From Neurospora tetraspora (Eukaryota > Ascomycota > Sordariomycetes > Sordariales > Sordariaceae), in assembly GCF_033439725.1 (NCBI RefSeq), contig NW_026944383.1, forward strand, positions 5,208,001 to 5,272,000: a DNA stretch of 64,000 bases, read 5' to 3'. The notes under the pieces were generated by a model. That model had not been told where the DNA came from. It saw only the letters and a program-made list of their open reading frames with translations, and searched no databases. Below are positions 62,101 to 64,000 of the stretch, one piece after another; within the stretch, counting starts at the first letter, position 1; the number at the start of each line of letters is the position of its first letter. A program made the position numbers and the translations under genes.

Positions 62101-64000
62101 AGTAGATTAACCTAACTAATAGTTAAAATAAACAAGAAAATAATTACTAAAGCGGAAATCAAAAGGTTAATTATAAAATATAATCTTTTTAGTAGGCTAT
62201 ACTAACGTAATTTCTCCCTAGTACCTAAGAAGTACTACGATTTTAATAATTATATATTTGGTCAATAATTTAAGGAAGTAAAGAAAATTTACTTTAAAAA
62301 TTATGAAAATATAAAGATATAGATTGAAATCAATAAAAACATCCCCTATTCTAAACGTAAACAAATCCTCAATTATATATAGGTTTATATTTATAAATTC
62401 AATAAGAACGGGATATTTAATAAAGTAAAGATAAAATTCGTCGTAAGGGGTAACCAATAGAAGAAAATAGGAGTAAATACATACGTATCTACCCTAACTA
62501 ATTGATTATTTCGTATTATTATCGCTCTCGCTACCCGTCTTAATTTTAAATTTATTTAATACAACGTAATTAACGCTTTCGTAAATACTTACCTTAATAA
62601 GGAGATTTATATACGTATACTACTAAGGTATTGAATACCCGGGAAAGTTTTTAAATTTATTAAGGCCCTATATAGTCTCCGATAAACTCCCTTATTATAG
62701 TAAGGAAAATTAAGCGGGGTATTTAAATCGATAGAATTTAAAATAATCTCTAAAAACCCGTATATTATAAAAAGAAATAGTATTCTTATATTATATTACG
62801 TCGATAATATCGTTTTTACATTCAATAAAAGTAAAATAGAGGAAATTAAAAAGTATACAATAGAATTATAATTATAATATTACTTAATAGGAGGAGATGA
62901 ATTCCAATAGTTTTTAAGTACTAAAATTATATGTAATTGAAATTAAGGGAAAATCTAATTATTTTAAAAGGTATATATTAATAAAATTATTAAACTATTT
63001 AAATTTAACTACTACCTAACTTTAATACTTATAAAATATAAAGAATTAGTTCTTGTTTGCTGCGGTGCCCTGACTGGCCTATAATGATAGCACCAGTACA
63101 AGGTTGCTACAGTGAACTATGCACTTGTAGCAGAGCGGAGCGGAAGCGGTAGGAAGTACGACAGCAATGCTGAAGGAAGCAGCGTAGTTGCAAGTACAAT
63201 AAAAGGATGTTGTAAAAGAGGTCTTAGAGAGGACTCTGCTCTCAAGACAGAAGATTACAGTGGACTCTGCACTGTGAGAAAAGACTATATTGTATTGCTT
63301 GACTTGTGCTTGCTTGCTTGCTTAAGGAGTGACGAACTGAAGGAGAGGAGAGGTCTCTATATACATGGACACTAAGCATCTAGAAGCTTCTGTTGAATCC
63401 TGTGATGACAAATCAGTCTGGAAGAAATGCTAGCTAAGTTATAAGACTCTAGAATACAGTGGCAAAACCTCTTGTATTCTAGTACATTCTGTGGGGACTG
63501 AGTCAACTGATTCCGTAGAAGGAATAGTTCAACTAGCCTTCTATACTACAAGGTAGTACAAGGCAGTTACAAGGCACAGTACTAGCCACACGTTAACAGT
63601 TCTATATAAAGATATTATTAATTACGTAAAGATACGAGCGTACTAAATTAATATAGGTTCTTTATTATACGTAGTAGTTAATATTTAATTAAATATTACG
63701 TTCTCATTCAATAAATTAACTAAATATAATTATAATCCTAATTCTATTTATTTCACGGCGAACGAGAAGGTTATACAATATTTAGAGATAATAAAAATAT
63801 AAGTACTCTACTTTAGCGGGAATAATAAATTCGAAATTGCCTCTAATATTTCGTTTACTAATAATAAGAATGATTATAAAAGTTCTTAACAATTTACAAT
63901 TAAACTATATAGCGGTTTAATTTATTAGGGAGTAACTAAATAGATTGCGGTTACTACGTTAATAATAGAAGTAGAACTATACGTAATTAAAAAAGTAACT
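59150..64000 (+). mobile_element. RIP-mutated Ty1/copia fossil, 3' end beyond window
   Basis: Heavily RIP-mutated relic read on the plus strand. Traces occur in Ty1/copia order: a gag-like stretch (about 59,480-60,020), a protease-like stretch near 60,340, an integrase-like region (about 60,750-61,500), reverse transcriptase (about 62,400-62,850, with a YVDNIV-like catalytic neighbourhood) and RNase H (about 63,890-64,000). Integrase before reverse transcriptase distinguishes it from Ty3/gypsy. The stretch 59,160-59,420 is less A+T-rich and could be its 5' LTR, but this is uncertain. It is broken many times over and clearly dead. It is interrupted by the solo LTR at 63,054-63,598. The age is old relative to that insertion. 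Confidence 0.8.
63054..63598. mobile_element. 545-bp solo LTR, not RIP-mutated
   Basis: Starts TGTTTGCTGC and ends CGTTAACA (TGTT/AACA inverted ends). GTTCT lies immediately outside on both sides (63,049-63,053 and 63,599-63,603), a 5-bp target duplication. Composition is normal, with many CpA and TpG, in sharp contrast to the flanks. A TCTATATACA box near 63,356-63,365 could be its promoter. No internal coding region remains, so it looks like the product of LTR-LTR recombination. It splits the reverse transcriptase/RNase H part of the copia fossil. Young relative to its host element; parent family not identified. Confidence 0.88.

Noticed and set aside
1-64000. CRISPR arrays, operons, bacterial-type riboswitches
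   Set aside because: None seen; the window is eukaryotic nuclear DNA.

Overview
The window looks like nuclear DNA of a filamentous ascomycete of the Sordariales, most likely Neurospora or a close relative (inference, no database search was run). Genes carry short introns (about 65-215 nt) with GTAAGT-like donors, CTAAC-type branch sites and pyrimidine-rich acceptors. Two long blocks (about 36,590-47,700 and about 58,560-64,000) are extremely A+T rich, nearly free of CpA/TpG and rich in TpA. That is the footprint of repeat-induced point mutation (RIP), known best from Neurospora.

Left part (1-36,590), euchromatic. In order: a small 2EXR-type protein (-); a two-exon 890-residue nuclear-looking protein (-); a 54-bp inverted repeat pair in a divergent promoter region; a gamma-glutamylcyclotransferase-like membrane protein (+); NAD-dependent glycerol-3-phosphate dehydrogenase (-); a long leader region; glycogen debranching enzyme (+, three exons); a four-exon Cys-rich single-pass membrane protein (-); a long gene-poor stretch; a Ser/Gly/Tyr-rich 81-residue protein (+); an HEXXH metallopeptidase-like protein (+, three exons); and two unassigned proteins (+).

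Central block (36.6-47.7 kb). An 11-kb RIP-ruined region whose outer edges carry related, inverted GTAGAGAAA-type sequences. Related palindromic motifs lie in a threefold 150-176 bp tandem repeat inside it. A 139-bp TG...CA element with a 5-bp target duplication sits in it and is not RIP-mutated.

Right euchromatic island (47.7-58.5 kb). It holds a bHLH regulator of the tyrosine (SREBP) class (-), a long gene-poor stretch, a decayed cytochrome P450 carrying an 80-bp foldback element with a CATGT target duplication, and, convergent with it, an AsaB/CmcJ-like oxygenase (-) whose 5' end is unclear near the RIP boundary. The last two look like remnants of a specialised-metabolism locus.

Right block (58.6-64.0 kb). 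A RIP-ruined Ty1/copia fossil (order protease, integrase, reverse transcriptase, RNase H) is interrupted by a 545-bp unmutated solo LTR with a GTTCT target duplication. This gives a relative order: the copia copy was RIP-mutated first and the LTR element arrived later. Metabolically, the clear enzymes serve glycogen breakdown, glycerol/redox balance and glutathione-like or specialised metabolism. They do not form an operon-like unit.
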